Positions 23,868 through 32,434 of a DNA stretch of 38,942 nt are shown piece by piece. The notes beneath the pieces were generated by a model. It was not told the origin of the DNA. It was given only the letters and a program-made list of their open reading frames with translations, and did no database searches. The position numbers and the translations under genes were made by a program. Position 1 is the stretch's first letter, and every line of letters starts with the position of its first letter. This DNA is from Candidatus Blautia merdavium (GTDB lineage: Bacteria > Bacillota > Clostridia > Lachnospirales > Lachnospiraceae). The stretch spans positions 1 through 38,942 of the forward strand of contig DWVZ01000107.1 of NCBI GenBank assembly GCA_019119975.1, written 5' to 3'.

Positions 23868-25961
23868 TTATACTGCTTTGACGCAAATGAGTTTGCTGTC
23901 ATAATCCCCGGTCATTCTGACTTCCAGTCCCCGGTTCATAAGAAACGCTCCTGTTTTCTCACAGACTTCACCGTCTGCCTCAATCCGGTACAGCTGATTC
24001 TCGCTCAGTCCTCTTAATCGGATAAAGTATTGAGCGTTTCCATATCTTTCATGATCCAGGAAGGCAAACAAGACCCCTTCGGTTTCTTTCAAATACCAAA
24101 CCGCTTCGATGTCACTGTCTTTGAGCGAGCTAAGGCGGTACAGATCTCCAAACTGTACGGTTTTTCTGATCTCCTTATAAGTCTCTATATATTTCCCGAT
24201 TTCTTTTCTCTTTTGCTCCGGCACACGATTAAGGTCAACCCCAATTCCCAGGGCGCCGCACATAGCGCTGTGAAGCCAGAAATTCAGCGGGACTTTCCGA
24301 TGGTCCATACCGAAATCATCGGTCAGCCAGGCACGCATATATTTCGCCGGATACATACGGCTGTAAGCTTCCTGCATAAACAGCCGGTCAAGAGGGTCTG
24401 TATTATCGCTGAGCCAGTATTCATCAAAATACCGCATGGCTCCGAAATCCACTCTTCCGCCTCCGGACGCACATGCCTCAAACTCCACCTGGGGATGTCT
24501 TTCTCTCAGTGTGCGGATCAGCCGGTAGATCCCCTGAGTATTTCTGTAATGCAGTTCTTTCCAGGATTCCTCTGCTGACAGAGGCGTTCCTATTTCTGCC
24601 GCATACCGGTTCATATCCCATTTGATATATTCAATCTGTGTCTGGCTCAGGAGATCGTCGAATACTTGTATCAGGTAATCCACTACCTGAGGATCAGACA
24701 TATTCAGTTCATACTGATTTCTTCCCATGAGGACTTCCCTGGTAGGATATGCATAGATCCAGTCCGGATGCTCCCGGAACAGGCGGCTATTGGGATTCAC
24801 CATTTCCGGCTCGATCCAGACGCCGAATTTCATACCCAGCCTGTGGACTTCTTCTGATAATTCCTGGAGTCCATTGGGAAATTTGCTGCTGTCCGCATAC
24901 CAGTCTCCCAATCCTGCCTTATCGTCCTCTCTGCCTTCAAACCATCCGTCATCAATGACAAACAGCTCAATCCCCATTTCCGCAGCCTTTTGTGCCAGCT
25001 TTTTCTGCTCTTCACATTGAACATCAAAGGTGGTGGAGTACCAGGAATTATATAAAACAGGCAGCGGCTTCTCTGCCAGCTCTTTTGGCATCAGGTGCTT
25101 TCTGCAGAACCGGTGCATGGTATGGCTCATCTTTTCAAATCCCCGGTCCGAATATCCGGCGTAAACAGCCGGAGCCTCAAAACATTGTCCCTTCTTAAGA
25201 GTCCACTGAAAATCTGTATCGCTGATCCCCAGTAAAACATTCAGCCATCCGCTGTTGACCGCTTCTACCACACATTTAAAATTCCCGGAATATTCCAGTG
25301 CCCCGTAATACACATCCCCCTGTGTTTCATCTGCATGCCTGTGTACCAGAAAGACTGGATTAACGGTGTGTGCAGTCAGACCATACAGACTTTCATATAC
25401 CTTTTTTCCGGACTCTGCAGGCTCGCTGTATTCCATAAATTCCGCTCCCCAGCGTCCTTTATAATTGATGCTTTCATATCCCTCTCCAGGAAGCCCGAAC
25501 TCTCCGGAATAAAAGCGCTCTAGTACCACAGGCTCGTCTCCCAGATTCTCTGCCTTTCTCCATTTTTTAATGATATTTTCTTCCGGAAATACTTCATAAT
25601 ATAAATGGACGGCAAACGGATAAAAGCGGTCTTCCAATACCAGCTCCAATTTTTCTTTCTCCACAATGCAGTCTTTTACTTGATAACGAAAATCTCTTAC
25701 ATTTCCGGGAAAAGTTACCTTCATAGAAGCTTCCTTAAAACACATGCCTCCAAAAGAAGAGCATTCCTCCCGGAAAAGCTGCGGTCCCTGCATATTGACA
25801 GTTGCATTTTTGCTGCTGACGCCTGCAAAATCCTCCAGGCGTTCTATTTTCTTTCCCCAGTACAGGTTTTCCACGATTCCCTCTTCAGAAATAGCAAGGA
25901 TGTAGCTGGTTTCTTGTGTCTGTAATGCAAAAAGTTTATTCTCTCTAGCAATAATCGGCAT
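23868..25961 (-). CDS. GH36 alpha-galactosidase
   Basis: A 697-residue retaining glycosidase that removes alpha-1,6/1,3-linked galactose from oligosaccharides. The nucleophile is Asp449 in YIKWDMNR and the acid/base is Asp519 in WLSDNTDPLDR. FVIDDGWFEGR near 334-344 and FEACASGGGRVDFG near 494-507 are GH36 motifs. The N-terminal beta-sandwich (to about 290) and C-terminal beta domain are present. There is no signal peptide, so it works on imported sugars. AAGGAG lies before ATG 25961, 18 bases after the permease gene. The length is about 30 residues less than typical raffinose-type enzymes such as AgaR/RafA, with no missing motif. Confidence 0.93.
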   Translation of the reverse strand: MPIIARENKLFALQTQETSYILAISEEGIVENLYWGKKIERLEDFAGVSSKNATVNMQGPQLFREECSSFGGMCFKEASMKVTFPGNVRDFRYQVKDCIVEKEKLELVLEDRFYPFAVHLYYEVFPEENIIKKWRKAENLGDEPVVLERFYSGEFGLPGEGYESINYKGRWGAEFMEYSEPAESGKKVYESLYGLTAHTVNPVFLVHRHADETQGDVYYGALEYSGNFKCVVEAVNSGWLNVLLGISDTDFQWTLKKGQCFEAPAVYAGYSDRGFEKMSHTMHRFCRKHLMPKELAEKPLPVLYNSWYSTTFDVQCEEQKKLAQKAAEMGIELFVIDDGWFEGREDDKAGLGDWYADSSKFPNGLQELSEEVHRLGMKFGVWIEPEMVNPNSRLFREHPDWIYAYPTREVLMGRNQYELNMSDPQVVDYLIQVFDDLLSQTQIEYIKWDMNRYAAEIGTPLSAEESWKELHYRNTQGIYRLIRTLRERHPQVEFEACASGGGRVDFGAMRYFDEYWLSDNTDPLDRLFMQEAYSRMYPAKYMRAWLTDDFGMDHRKVPLNFWLHSAMCGALGIGVDLNRVPEQKRKEIGKYIETYKEIRKTVQFGDLYRLSSLKDSDIEAVWYLKETEGVLFAFLDHERYGNAQYFIRLRGLSENQLYRIEADGEVCEKTGAFLMNRGLEVRMTGDYDSKLICVKAV

Positions 25962-25979
25962 AGTTCTTCTCCTTTTTTA

Positions 25980-26813
25980 TCAACCTTTTGTACCTGATGT
26001 AGCAATGCCTTCCACAAACTGTTTCTGGAAAATCAGGAATATAATGACCATGGGCACGATGGCGATCAGCGACCCTGCCATCAGCTGGGGATAATCTACA
26101 GAATACTGTCCCATCAGCGTAGCAAGCCCTGAGGAAAGGGTCATCTTTTCAATGGACATATTGACGATCAGCGGCCACATCAGATCTTTCCATGCAAACA
26201 ATGCTGTAAAAATCGCCACCGATACAAGCCCCGGCTTTGTCAGGGGAAGCATGATCTTCCAGAAGGTTTTCCAGATGCTGCATCCGTCCAGGACTGCCGC
26301 CTCCTCCAGATCTTTGGGAAGGCTCATAAAAAACTGCCGCAAAAGGAACGTTCCGAAGGTACTGACAATTCCCGGAAGCACCAGTGCCTGAACCGTGTTG
26401 AGCCATCCCAGCTTGCTGACGATCATATACTGGGGCAGGATAAAGATCTGTCCCGGAACCATCATCTGCATAAGGATAACGGCAAAGAAAATATTTTTTC
26501 CCGGAAATTCCAGCCTGGCAAACGCATATGCGGCAAGCGCGCTGAAAAACACGGATCCCAGTACCCGGAAAAACACCATCAAGAAGGTATTCCAGAAAAA
26601 GTTAGCAAAAGGCAATGCTTCTGTAACTGCCTCAAAATTCCGGAAGCTCCAGGAGGAGGGAAGGATCTGGGGCGGTACTTTTAAGGCTTCCGACTGTGTC
26701 TTAAACGCCGTGAGAATGGTCCAGACAAATGGAATGACCATGATCACTGCCAGCACAGCCAGAAGAAGATAGACGATAATATGTTTTCTGCTTTTACTTT
26801 TCAATCTTCTCAC
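25980..26813 (-). CDS. Carbohydrate ABC transporter permease (MalG type)
   Basis: A 277-residue inner-membrane protein with six helices. The EAA loop is EEAAVLDGCSIWKTFWKIMLPLTKP (given here in pieces: EEAAVLDGCS near 186-195, then LPLTKPG). It contacts the ATPase, which is not in this locus; such sugar transporters often share an MsmK-type ATPase encoded elsewhere. The GTG at 26813 is used here, but a TTG nine bases inside has better spacing to GGGGTG. It follows the partner permease by 5 bases. Confidence 0.88.
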   Translation of the reverse strand: MRRLKSKSRKHIIVYLLLAVLAVIMVIPFVWTILTAFKTQSEALKVPPQILPSSWSFRNFEAVTEALPFANFFWNTFLMVFFRVLGSVFFSALAAYAFARLEFPGKNIFFAVILMQMMVPGQIFILPQYMIVSKLGWLNTVQALVLPGIVSTFGTFLLRQFFMSLPKDLEEAAVLDGCSIWKTFWKIMLPLTKPGLVSVAIFTALFAWKDLMWPLIVNMSIEKMTLSSGLATLMGQYSVDYPQLMAGSLIAIVPMVIIFLIFQKQFVEGIATSGTKG

Positions 26814-26818
26814 CCCGC

Positions 26819-27739
26819 TTAATCATTATAATGTACCCATTTTTTCTGCAGCTTCAGCTGAATCGCTGTAAGGATCATGATCACTGCAAATAAAAGAACA
26901 ACGATCGTAGATCCATATCCTTTATTGTAATTGGTAAAAGTATACCGGTAGAACAGATATACAATAGATTCTACCGATTTGAAGGCAGGAGACGACGGCT
27001 TAAACATCATAAAAATCACATCAAACACCTGCAGTGCACTGATGATTGTCGTTACGATTACGAAAAATAAGGTTGGCGAAACCATGGGAACAGTAATCTT
27101 GATAAATTTCTGAAAAGGACCTGCGCCGTCGATCTCAGAAGCCTCATATAATTCTCCGGGAATGTCCTGAAGCCCTGCAAGAAGCAGGATCATATTGTAA
27201 CCTACCATGCTCCAGATCCCTACAATAGCGACCGAAATCATAGCCATATCCGGATTTCCCAGCCAGTCCGGTCCCTGTATCCCAAACAGACTTAAAATCT
27301 GATTAAATAATCCAAAATCGTTGTTGTACAGCCATTTCCAGACCAGCGCCACCGCAGCGGGTGCAGAGACTACCGGCAGGAAATAAATACACCTGAAAAA
27401 ACTTTTTCCTCTGATCTTTACATTCAGCAGGACTGCCAGGAGCAGAGATATGGCAACCCCGATAGGCACAGTGATCAGCGCATAAATAAATACATTTTTC
27501 AGACTGATCCATACTTCTGTATCCTGAAAAAGCCGGATATAATTTTCAATCCCGATAAACTTCGGCGCCGCAAAACCTTTGACCTCATGAAAGCTGTAAT
27601 ATATGGACTGAACAACACCCCATAAGTTCAGTATCAGCACGCCCAGCAGTGTGGGCGCTATAAACGCATACGCATAACCCCAGGTTTTCAGTTTTCTTTT
27701 TGTAATCTTCGTATGCTTTTTCCCATTTTCTGTTTTCAC
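26819..27739 (-). CDS. Carbohydrate ABC transporter permease (MalF/UgpA type)
   Basis: A 306-residue permease with six membrane helices, starting with WGYAYAFIAPTLLGVL. The EAA-like loop ELYEASEIDGAGPFQKF is near 208-224. It pairs with the MalG-type permease downstream. I prefer the GTG at 27739 because AGAGGAG lies 7 bases before it; the ATG 21 bases upstream has no ribosome site and its first codons contain that site. A terminator-like hairpin between this gene and the binding-protein gene probably lowers its expression. Confidence 0.88.
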   Translation of the reverse strand: MKTENGKKHTKITKRKLKTWGYAYAFIAPTLLGVLILNLWGVVQSIYYSFHEVKGFAAPKFIGIENYIRLFQDTEVWISLKNVFIYALITVPIGVAISLLLAVLLNVKIRGKSFFRCIYFLPVVSAPAAVALVWKWLYNNDFGLFNQILSLFGIQGPDWLGNPDMAMISVAIVGIWSMVGYNMILLLAGLQDIPGELYEASEIDGAGPFQKFIKITVPMVSPTLFFVIVTTIISALQVFDVIFMMFKPSSPAFKSVESIVYLFYRYTFTNYNKGYGSTIVVLLFAVIMILTAIQLKLQKKWVHYND

Positions 27740-27769
27740 CGAAACACTCCTCTCTCCCATATTTTCTGC

Positions 27770-27812
27770 AAAAAAGCCGCACCAGACCCGGCATGCAGAG
27801 CTGGTACGGCTT
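27770..27812 (-). terminator. Intercistronic attenuator between binding protein and permeases
   Basis: Minus-strand stem AAGCCGTACCAG/CTGGTGCGGCTT with a 15-base loop and a TTTTTT tail, about 40 bases after the binding-protein stop. With no promoter seen after it, partial read-through would give a high ratio of binding protein to permease. Confidence 0.75.
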
Positions 27813-27850
27813 CTGCTTTCTCATGTCAGCAGATTTTTTCAGAGCACCAG

Positions 27851-29122
27851 TTACTGAAGAGCCGCATTGATTTGTTCTGTGATGGTTTTCAGCCCTTCTT
27901 CTACCGGAAGTTCAAGAGAGAATATTTTCGGCATGTACTCATCCAAAATCGCAGAAGATTCATTGGTGCTTGTAGTAAGTCCCGGGCTGGTATGTCCATA
28001 TTCTCCTGCTTTTACAAATGCAGATGCATCAAAATCTGTAAACTGATCCACCCAGGGCTGCTGTGTGCCGTCATACGCCGGAATGGCAACTCCTGACTCT
28101 GCCTGAATGGTCTGTGCTTCTTCTGAGCCAAGGTATTCCACAAGCTGTTTTGCTTCTTCCGGGTATTTTGTATTGGCGGATACGGAAAATGCCATGCCGC
28201 TGCAGATAGAAGCTTTTTCCTTGCCCGTAGGAAGCTCTGCCACATCAAAATTCAGTTCTTCGATGCTCTGATATTCTGTCAGCATCCAGGAACCTGCAAA
28301 TGTCATTGCAGTCTTTCCAGACTCAAAATATTCATCCGCGGTAAGATTTGCAAAATCCGCCGGCGTAGGAGAATATCCCTTTTCTACAAAAGATACTGCA
28401 TATTCCATTGCCTCAATGGTCTCAGGCATATCGAAAGTACAAAGATCTTCTTCCTCATCCCAGACATCTCCGCCGTTCTGCCAGATCAGATTCCAGTAAA
28501 AGTTCTGTCCGTTGTTATCTGCGTTTAATCCATAGATGCCGTTTTCTTGATCTGTCAGCTGTTCTGCCGCTGCCGTCAGGTCATCCCAGGTCCAGTCACT
28601 GGTAGGATATGCGATACCGGCAGCATCGAACAGGTCTTTGTTATAGAAAAGTCCCATGGTTCCAATATCCTTTGGGATTCCATAATTCTTGCCGTCCACT
28701 GTGAAATCTTCGATCACATAATCCGGAAAGCTGCTTCTGTTGGCAGTCTCACCGTCCAGCACATCCGTCAGATCCATAAGCATTCCGCCGCTGGCGTAAT
28801 TTTCTACTTCGTCAGGATGCATGACCACGATATCCGGCATATCTCCGCCCTGAGCTGCCGCCTGAAGTTTTGTCCAGTAATCATCCCAGGGGATGGTTTC
28901 CACTGTCACGCTGATATCCGGATTTTTTTCCATAAAACCATCTGCCATTGCCTGCAGCCCGGGTTCCTGGTTAGAATCCCAGAAAATCATTTTCAGTTCT
29001 ACCTTTTTGCTGCTTCCTCCTGAACTGCCGCTGCTTTCGCTTTCATTTCCGCCGCAGGCTGCCAGTGACAAAGCCATGGTTCCTGATAACAATGCTGCTG
29101 CAATCTTCTTATACTTTTTCAC
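27851..29122 (-). CDS. Extracellular sugar-binding lipoprotein of an ABC transporter
   Basis: A 423-residue family 1 solute-binding protein. The signal peptide ends in LSLAAC with lipidated Cys23, then a Gly/Ser-rich linker. The mature part begins VELKMIFWDSNQEPG and has GDMPDIVVMHPDEVENYASGG, typical of oligosaccharide binders such as MsmE/MalE. It would catch an oligosaccharide at the cell surface and pass it to the two permeases. It starts at GTG 29122 with GAGAGG 9 bases upstream. It is the first gene of the minus-strand carbohydrate operon. Confidence 0.9.
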   Translation of the reverse strand: MKKYKKIAAALLSGTMALSLAACGGNESESSGSSGGSSKKVELKMIFWDSNQEPGLQAMADGFMEKNPDISVTVETIPWDDYWTKLQAAAQGGDMPDIVVMHPDEVENYASGGMLMDLTDVLDGETANRSSFPDYVIEDFTVDGKNYGIPKDIGTMGLFYNKDLFDAAGIAYPTSDWTWDDLTAAAEQLTDQENGIYGLNADNNGQNFYWNLIWQNGGDVWDEEEDLCTFDMPETIEAMEYAVSFVEKGYSPTPADFANLTADEYFESGKTAMTFAGSWMLTEYQSIEELNFDVAELPTGKEKASICSGMAFSVSANTKYPEEAKQLVEYLGSEEAQTIQAESGVAIPAYDGTQQPWVDQFTDFDASAFVKAGEYGHTSPGLTTSTNESSAILDEYMPKIFSLELPVEEGLKTITEQINAALQ

Positions 29123-29235
29123 GTTTTATTACCTCTCTTTCCTTTGTGCTGTCTTTTCGCTTTGCTGTTTTTTGTAAGTTTTGCGCAAATATCCCTGTTA
29201 TTTTCGTATTTCAGATAATATTATCAGTTATTTTG

Positions 29236-29253
29236 AACAAATTTAAATTTGTT
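29236..29253. promoter_or_regulatory. Perfect 18-bp palindrome in the divergent regulator/transporter region
   Basis: AACAAATTTAAATTTGTT is its own reverse complement. A second palindrome, GATAATATTATC (29214-29225), lies 10 bases away and contains a possible extended -10 (TGATAATAT on the minus strand) for the binding-protein gene. The first palindrome would overlap the -35 region of that promoter. It may be an operator, but in AT-rich DNA chance is possible. Confidence 0.35.
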
Positions 29254-29324
29254 TTTGTAATTCTATCTTACACATGTTACAGTATAAATTAAATAGATAT
29301 TACCTGTACTTTTTTATATAAATC

Positions 29325-29353
29325 TTGTATTTTTATTTTTTCAGCGTTATAAT
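29325..29353 (+). promoter_or_regulatory. Promoter of the AraC regulator gene
   Basis: TTGTAT, 17 bases, TATAAT, ending 20 bases before the ATG. The leader is very short, about 14 bases, and is almost only the AGGAGG ribosome site. Confidence 0.7.
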
Positions 29354-29373
29354 TTCCAAAAGGAGGACTTCTG

Positions 29374-30252
29374 ATGCTTGTTTACGACCAATATATTTAT
29401 CCTGAAAAACCAGACTGCGACGACGATATTCTGGTATTCCATTCCGGTTTTTCTTCTACACTTCCCAATTACAGTTACGGAAAAGACACCAGAGATTATT
29501 ATCTGATCCATTATATTACTAAGGGGAAAGGCATTTATCAGACAGAACGCTGCCGTTATGAATTAAAAGAAGGCGATGGTTTTCTGATCCTTCCCGGCAG
29601 CACCATCGTACATACTGCCGATAAATTCGATCCCTGGGATGTGTGCTGGGTGGCTTTTTTTGGGAAAAAGGCAGAAACACTTCTTGCACAAGCTGGTCTC
29701 GATGAAGATCATCTGATCTTTCACTATGACAATGATGACTTTCTGGAAAACTGTATTAAAAACATTTACAACGAAAGCCGCACTAATAAAAACCTTTTTT
29801 ATATTAATGCCCATTTTTATTTATTTTTAGGAAAACTGGCAGAACAATACCATAGAATAGAAAACCGTACTGCGGAAATCGTCCAGTTTAATCATTTTGA
29901 TGACGCTATGATCTATATCCGAAGGAACATCCGTCACCAGATATCGGTCAATCATCTCGCCAATTATATGCGTCTGGACCCCTCCCAGGTATACCGGATC
30001 TTTAAAAAGAATACCGGAAAATCCCCGCAGCAGGTTATCTGTGATATGCGCATGGAAAAAGCCTGCGAATTTCTGTCAAAAACAGACCTTCCCATCAAAG
30101 AAATTTCCGAATGGATGGGGTATGAATATCAGTCCCATTTTACAAAACAATTTAAAGCTCATACCAATCTAAGCCCTTCCCAGTACCGGGAGCTTTATTA
30201 TGAATCTCCTTCTGAGAAACCGCCGGATGATGCAGCAGCTGATTCTTTGTAA
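29374..30252 (+). CDS. AraC family transcriptional regulator
   Basis: A 292-residue regulator. Residues about 15-105 form the cupin-like sugar-sensing domain (YYLIHYITKGKGIY, then LKEGDGFLILPGS). Residues about 185-280 hold two helix-turn-helix motifs: ISVNHLANYMRLDPSQVYRIF and IKEISEWMGYEYQSHFTKQF, ending NLSPSQYRE. It is divergent from the binding-protein gene and most likely activates the carbohydrate operon when the sugar is present. The resemblance is to RafR/MsmR-type regulators, which commonly sit beside GH36 alpha-galactosidase genes. Confidence 0.9.
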   Translation: MLVYDQYIYPEKPDCDDDILVFHSGFSSTLPNYSYGKDTRDYYLIHYITKGKGIYQTERCRYELKEGDGFLILPGSTIVHTADKFDPWDVCWVAFFGKKAETLLAQAGLDEDHLIFHYDNDDFLENCIKNIYNESRTNKNLFYINAHFYLFLGKLAEQYHRIENRTAEIVQFNHFDDAMIYIRRNIRHQISVNHLANYMRLDPSQVYRIFKKNTGKSPQQVICDMRMEKACEFLSKTDLPIKEISEWMGYEYQSHFTKQFKAHTNLSPSQYRELYYESPSEKPPDDAAADSL

Positions 30253-30257
30253 AAAGA

Positions 30258-30291
30258 AAAGGGAAAGCCTTCCCAAAAAAGCTTTCCCTTT
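30258..30291. terminator. Bidirectional terminator between araC-type gene and yitT-type gene
   Basis: Stem AAAGGGAAAGC/GCTTTCCCTTT between convergent genes. The minus strand has the better T-rich tail (TTTTCTTTTT). Confidence 0.65.
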
Positions 30292-30296
30292 GTCGA

Positions 30297-31163
30297 TCAA
30301 TAATTTTCTTTCTGATAAAATCTCCCAATCAGCGTATCCGTCTTCACCACATTGACAAACGCTTTGGGATCTGCCTCCATAACCCGCCGGATCAGCACCT
30401 TTGCCTCCACGGTAGACACAACCGAATAGATCATCTTGCGCTGCTCATTGGAATACATTCCCGTAGCGGCAAATTCCGTAGCACTGTGGTTTGTCACCTC
30501 ATAGATTGCCTGGTACACTGCCTCCGGTTTGGCTGTCACCACAAACAGCGTTACCTTCTTATACGCCTGATACAAAAGATGGATCGTCTGGGTGGAAGTA
30601 TACTGGAAAATAATGGAATACAGCGCCTTATCCCAACCAAAGAGATAGCCTGCCACCAGCAGGACCACCGCATTTCCCATCAGGATATAATTCCACACAT
30701 CTTTATTCCTTTTCTCCGCGAAATAAATAGCAATAAAATCCGTTCCGCCTGTGGAAGTGCCTCCGATCAGGGCAATGCTGATCGCCGCCCCGTTGATCAG
30801 TCCTCCGAACACACTGATCAGCAGCGTATCCTCCGTAATGGGCATTGACGGAACCGCATCGGTAAGAATACTGGTCAGTACAATGATCATACTGGTATTC
30901 AGTGTAAATTTCTTTCCAATGGCTTTAAAACTGATGATCGCCGGAATGGCATTCAGCGCAAGGCTGATGGGCGAAAACGGTACAGTCAGATCAAAAAAGC
31001 GGTCACAGACCGTCTGGATCAGCAGTGTTACCCCGTTAAATCCGCCGGGGTACAGACCTCCTGCCCGCACAAAGGTTTTGATGTTCACTGCCATGATCAG
31101 AGAACCGATCACACCGAAAAGGATTCTCTTGGCTTCCCTCTTAGGGTCAATCTTCGGATTCAT
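30297..31163 (-). CDS. YitT family membrane protein
   Basis: A 288-residue protein with five or six N-terminal membrane helices (DUF161 type, with GGLYPGGFNGVTLLIQ near 35-50 and GGTSTGGTDFIAIYF near 134-148) and a soluble C-terminal DUF2179 domain from about 205 to 288. The family is widespread in Firmicutes and its function is not settled; a transport role is often assumed. GGGAGG lies 5 bases before ATG 31163. It lies downstream of diaminopimelate dehydrogenase beyond a weak hairpin. Confidence 0.85.
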   Translation of the reverse strand: MNPKIDPKREAKRILFGVIGSLIMAVNIKTFVRAGGLYPGGFNGVTLLIQTVCDRFFDLTVPFSPISLALNAIPAIISFKAIGKKFTLNTSMIIVLTSILTDAVPSMPITEDTLLISVFGGLINGAAISIALIGGTSTGGTDFIAIYFAEKRNKDVWNYILMGNAVVLLVAGYLFGWDKALYSIIFQYTSTQTIHLLYQAYKKVTLFVVTAKPEAVYQAIYEVTNHSATEFAATGMYSNEQRKMIYSVVSTVEAKVLIRRVMEADPKAFVNVVKTDTLIGRFYQKENY

Positions 31164-31193
31164 TTTTTCCTCCCGAATCTTCTCTTTGGCAAC

Positions 31194-31222
31194 AAAGCCA
31201 TGCCCCTTACAGGCATGGCTTT
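31194..31222 (-). terminator. Hairpin between ddh and the yitT-type gene
   Basis: Minus-strand stem AAAGCCATGCC/GGCATGGCTTT, followed only by GTTGCC. The missing U tract makes it at most a weak terminator. Confidence 0.5.
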
Positions 31223-31245
31223 ACAACCTTCCTCATTCTAAATGA

Positions 31246-32232
31246 TTATAACATATGTGCACGGAGTTCTTCCGCAGTCTGGCTGCTTAAGTATGCAGGA
31301 GCCACGTCAAAGACGGTTTTGCAGCCGGTCTGACCCTCTTTGCTCATGCGGTAAGCCGCTCTGGCATACGCGCAGATGACAGAGGAGGTAAATTCAGGAT
31401 TGGAATCCAGCTTCAGACTGTATTCGATCACATGACTGTGTTCGTCCTCCCAGCCGGTCTTTCCTGTACGGATCACGAATCCGCCGTGGGGCAGACCTGC
31501 GTGGTCTTTTTTCATCTCTTCTTCGGAGATGAAATGTACGGTCGTATCGTATTCGTCAAAGTAGTTTGGCATAGTCTTAATCTCTTCTTCGATTCTGGCT
31601 TTGTCTGCGCCTTCCTCTGCTACCACAAAGACTTCTCTTGTATGCTTCTCTCTGGTGGACAGCTCCGGATTTTCCCCGTTTCTGACAGCCTCCAGAGCTT
31701 TTTCCACTGGAATAGTATACTGTCTTGCATCCACAACGCCTGCAATCCTTCTGACAGCGTCAGAATGTCCCTGGCTGACGCCCTTGCCCCAGAAAGTATA
31801 ATCTTTTCCTCCCGGAAGAATTGCGTTTGCGTACAGACGGTTTAAGGAGAACATACCCGGATCCCAGCCTACAGAGATCATAGCAACCTTTCCGCCTTTT
31901 TTCGCAGCTGCATCCACTGCTGCAAAATGTTCCGGAATCTTTGCATGGGTGTCAAAGCTGTCTACTACATTGAAATACTGAGCGTACTCCGGTGTCTGCA
32001 CAGGCAGATCGGTTGCGCTTCCTCCGCAGAGGATCAGCACGTCGATCTCATCTTTTCTCTTAACCGCTTCATCTACATGATAAACCTTTGCGCCTTCTGT
32101 CAGGATCTTCACAGACTCCGGTGCGCGGCGTGTAAACACAGCTTTCAGTTCCATGTCGGGATTGTGCTTCACAGCGCATTCCACGCCTCTTCCCAGGTTT
32201 CCATATCCTAAAATACCGATTCTAATACTCAT
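31246..32232 (-). CDS. ddh: meso-Diaminopimelate dehydrogenase
   Basis: A 328-residue NADP-dependent enzyme that makes meso-diaminopimelate from tetrahydrodipicolinate in one step, for lysine and peptidoglycan. It has the Rossmann start IGILGYGNLGRGVE near 5-18, FTRRAPES near 33-40, SVGWDPGMFSLNR near 120-132 and WGKGVSQGHSDAVRRI near 149-164, all characteristic of Ddh. AGGAG precedes ATG 32232. It has its own promoter and is not in an obvious lysine operon. Confidence 0.93.
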   Translation of the reverse strand: MSIRIGILGYGNLGRGVECAVKHNPDMELKAVFTRRAPESVKILTEGAKVYHVDEAVKRKDEIDVLILCGGSATDLPVQTPEYAQYFNVVDSFDTHAKIPEHFAAVDAAAKKGGKVAMISVGWDPGMFSLNRLYANAILPGGKDYTFWGKGVSQGHSDAVRRIAGVVDARQYTIPVEKALEAVRNGENPELSTREKHTREVFVVAEEGADKARIEEEIKTMPNYFDEYDTTVHFISEEEMKKDHAGLPHGGFVIRTGKTGWEDEHSHVIEYSLKLDSNPEFTSSVICAYARAAYRMSKEGQTGCKTVFDVAPAYLSSQTAEELRAHML

Positions 32233-32280
32233 ATCCGTCTTTCTCCTATCGTTCGATTATAGTACTTTTTCCACTTAAAA

Positions 32281-32309
32281 AGTATAGCAGATACTTTTTT
32301 CCTGTGCAA
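32281..32309 (-). promoter_or_regulatory. Promoter of ddh
   Basis: TTGCAC, 17 bases, TATACT on the minus strand, about 49 bases before the start codon. The -10 lies in an AAAAAGTAT/ATACTTTTT inverted repeat, which could itself bind a regulator or stop upstream transcripts. Confidence 0.6.
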
Positions 32310-32340
32310 GAGCTAACGGCAAATTCCCCGCATCCTCAAG

Positions 32341-32371
32341 CAGGAGCTGATACTTCTCATACCAGCTCCTG
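32341..32371. repeat. Inverted repeat downstream of the zinc dehydrogenase gene
   Basis: CAGGAGCTG/CAGCTCCTG with a 13-base loop, 64 bases past the stop of the dehydrogenase. It has no U tract on either strand, so it is not a classical terminator, though it could protect the transcript end. Confidence 0.5.
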
Positions 32372-32434
32372 ATCTTATCCAGTCTGCAGTAAAACTTTCT
32401 CCAAAATCTTCCGCCTTCCCGAAAGAAAATAAGG

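Noticed and set aside
32341-32371. Terminator for the zinc dehydrogenase gene.
   Set aside because: The stem is good but there is no U tract on the minus strand, so it is listed as an inverted repeat only.
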